A stretch of DNA of 6,874 nucleotides from an uncultured Desulfovibrionaceae bacterium. Lineage in GTDB: Bacteria; Desulfobacterota; Desulfovibrionia; Desulfovibrionales; Desulfovibrionaceae. The first letter of the stretch is position 1, and every line of letters begins with the position of its first letter. Position numbers and translations under genes: made by a program. The notes beneath the pieces were generated by a model. That model was given only the letters and a program-made list of their open reading frames with translations, did not search any database and was not told the origin of the DNA. Positions 6,588 to 6,874 of this stretch are shown in pieces. The stretch covers positions 1 to 6,874 of the forward strand of contig CAMWXW010000032.1 in assembly GCA_947178315.1 (NCBI GenBank). The letters run 5' to 3'.

Positions 6588-6610
6588 ATCTAGCTTCATA
6601 TAAGCTAGAT
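6588..6610. repeat. Perfect 9-bp inverted repeat upstream of tadA
   Basis: ATCTAGCTT (6588-6596) and AAGCTAGAT (6602-6610) are exact reverse complements around the five-base loop CATAT. There is no T-run directly after the stem on either strand, so it is not a standard intrinsic terminator. It lies 64 bases upstream of the tadA start and could be a protein-binding site or a hairpin in the tadA leader. Its function is unknown. Confidence 0.75.
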
Positions 6611-6644
6611 ACAACGTAAATATGAAGATAGTATAAATAATACC

Positions 6645-6750
6645 TATACGGCTACGTTCTCAATAAAGAATATTTATGATACCTCTATAAAAATAACTTA
6701 CATCATCTATATTTTTTATTTTTATAGAAGTACGCTCAAGAACGTGTATA
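6645..6750. repeat. Long imperfect inverted repeat (possible large hairpin)
   Basis: The core is TACCTCTATAAAAATAA (6680-6696) against TTATTTTTATAGAAGTA (6716-6732): 16 of 17 positions pair across a 19-base loop. Outside it, ACGTTCT (6654-6660) pairs with AGAACGT (6739-6745), and TATAC (6645-6649) pairs with GTATA (6746-6750) with a four-base bulge. The outer arms are separated from the core by an asymmetric internal loop (19 bases left, 6 right). AT-richness inflates the core match, but the outer GC-containing arms are independent support. It may be a terminator-like or RNA-stabilising hairpin, or a remnant of something else; there is no clear T-tract after it. Confidence 0.5.
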
Positions 6751-6757
6751 ATTTCTA

Positions 6758-6874
6758 TTATATATTTCTTATGAAAGGAAGAAAACTAATATCATAGTCT
6801 TCTTTTAATATTTTATATAAACATAGTAATATATAGCCAAAACTCCTCTTATTCATAAAAATACTTTTGCTATA
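6758..6874 (-). CDS. Possible 3' end of an unidentified gene entering from the right edge
   Basis: On the minus strand a frame is open from the window edge (6874) to a TAA at 6758-6760, giving 38 codons with a Met at 6856. The translation is hydrophobic then mixed (contains SFGYILLCLYKILKEDYD). I do not recognise it. An open stretch this short could occur by chance in AT-rich DNA. It is listed because it touches the edge and because the inverted repeat at 6645-6750 begins just after its stop, as a 3' hairpin would. Confidence 0.15.
   Translation of the reverse strand, partial: YSKSIFMNKRSFGYILLCLYKILKEDYDISFLPFIRNI

Larger units (their letters stand above)
6525..6874. other. AT-rich region without a convincing gene
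   Basis: These 350 bases are strongly AT-rich, and all six frames are broken by frequent stops. I see no tRNA-like cloverleaf, rRNA, transposase fragment or CRISPR-type repeat. The region contains a perfect 9-bp inverted repeat near tadA, a longer imperfect inverted repeat (6645-6750), a lone TATAAT at 6747-6752 on +, and a short open minus-strand frame running to the right edge. Confidence 0.7.

Noticed and set aside
6724..6752. Sigma-70 promoter around TATAAT at 6747-6752
   Set aside because: The -10 is perfect, but no reasonable -35 lies 16-18 bases upstream, no TGn extension is present, and such hexamers are frequent in AT-rich DNA.
6771..6797. Eight-codon + strand frame starting ATGAAAGGAAG
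   Set aside because: It is too short and has no upstream ribosome binding site, so nothing supports translation.

Overview
The window is a flagellar export, assembly and chemotaxis gene cluster on the + strand, followed by a convergent tRNA-editing gene and an AT-rich gene-free flank. In order: flhA (5' end cut by the window edge), flhF, flhG, fliA, a cheY-type response regulator and a fliL-like gene, all on +; then tadA on -; then about 350 bases with no convincing gene.

Organism: as I recall it, the order flhA-flhF-flhG-fliA-cheY-fliL is that of Desulfovibrio-type sulfate reducers. The clear AT bias of both coding and intergenic DNA is not typical of Desulfovibrio and suggests a reduced, AT-rich relative. 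Lawsonia intracellularis, a flagellated intracellular member of Desulfovibrionaceae, is my best guess. This is inference from gene order and composition; no database was searched.

Layout: 1-4762 is tightly packed. The flhA-flhF gap is 14 bases, flhF-flhG 22 bases, flhG and fliA overlap by 44 bases, and fliA-cheY is separated by 20 bases. This looks like one transcription unit that began upstream. A 93-base gap precedes the fliL-like gene. That gene and tadA converge across an 80-base gap (5980-6059) with no obvious hairpin terminator. The region right of tadA (6525-6874) holds a perfect 9-bp inverted repeat, a larger imperfect inverted repeat, and possibly the last codons of a minus-strand gene entering from the right edge.

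How the genes work together: FlhA is the export-gate membrane protein of the flagellar type III secretion system. FlhF (SRP-type GTPase) and FlhG (MinD-type ATPase) set flagellar position and number. FliA (sigma-28) drives late flagellar genes. CheY carries the chemotaxis signal to the motor switch, and FliL supports the stator at the basal body.

I see no unknown defence or mobile system. The points worth a second look are: an 8-T run in flhF from which loss of one T would read straight into flhG; the degraded G3 and G5 motifs of FlhF beside a short FlhG lacking the DQAxxLR activator motif; the acidic cytoplasmic extension of the FliL-like protein; an 8-T run lying between the zinc cysteines of TadA; and the two inverted repeats in the right flank.
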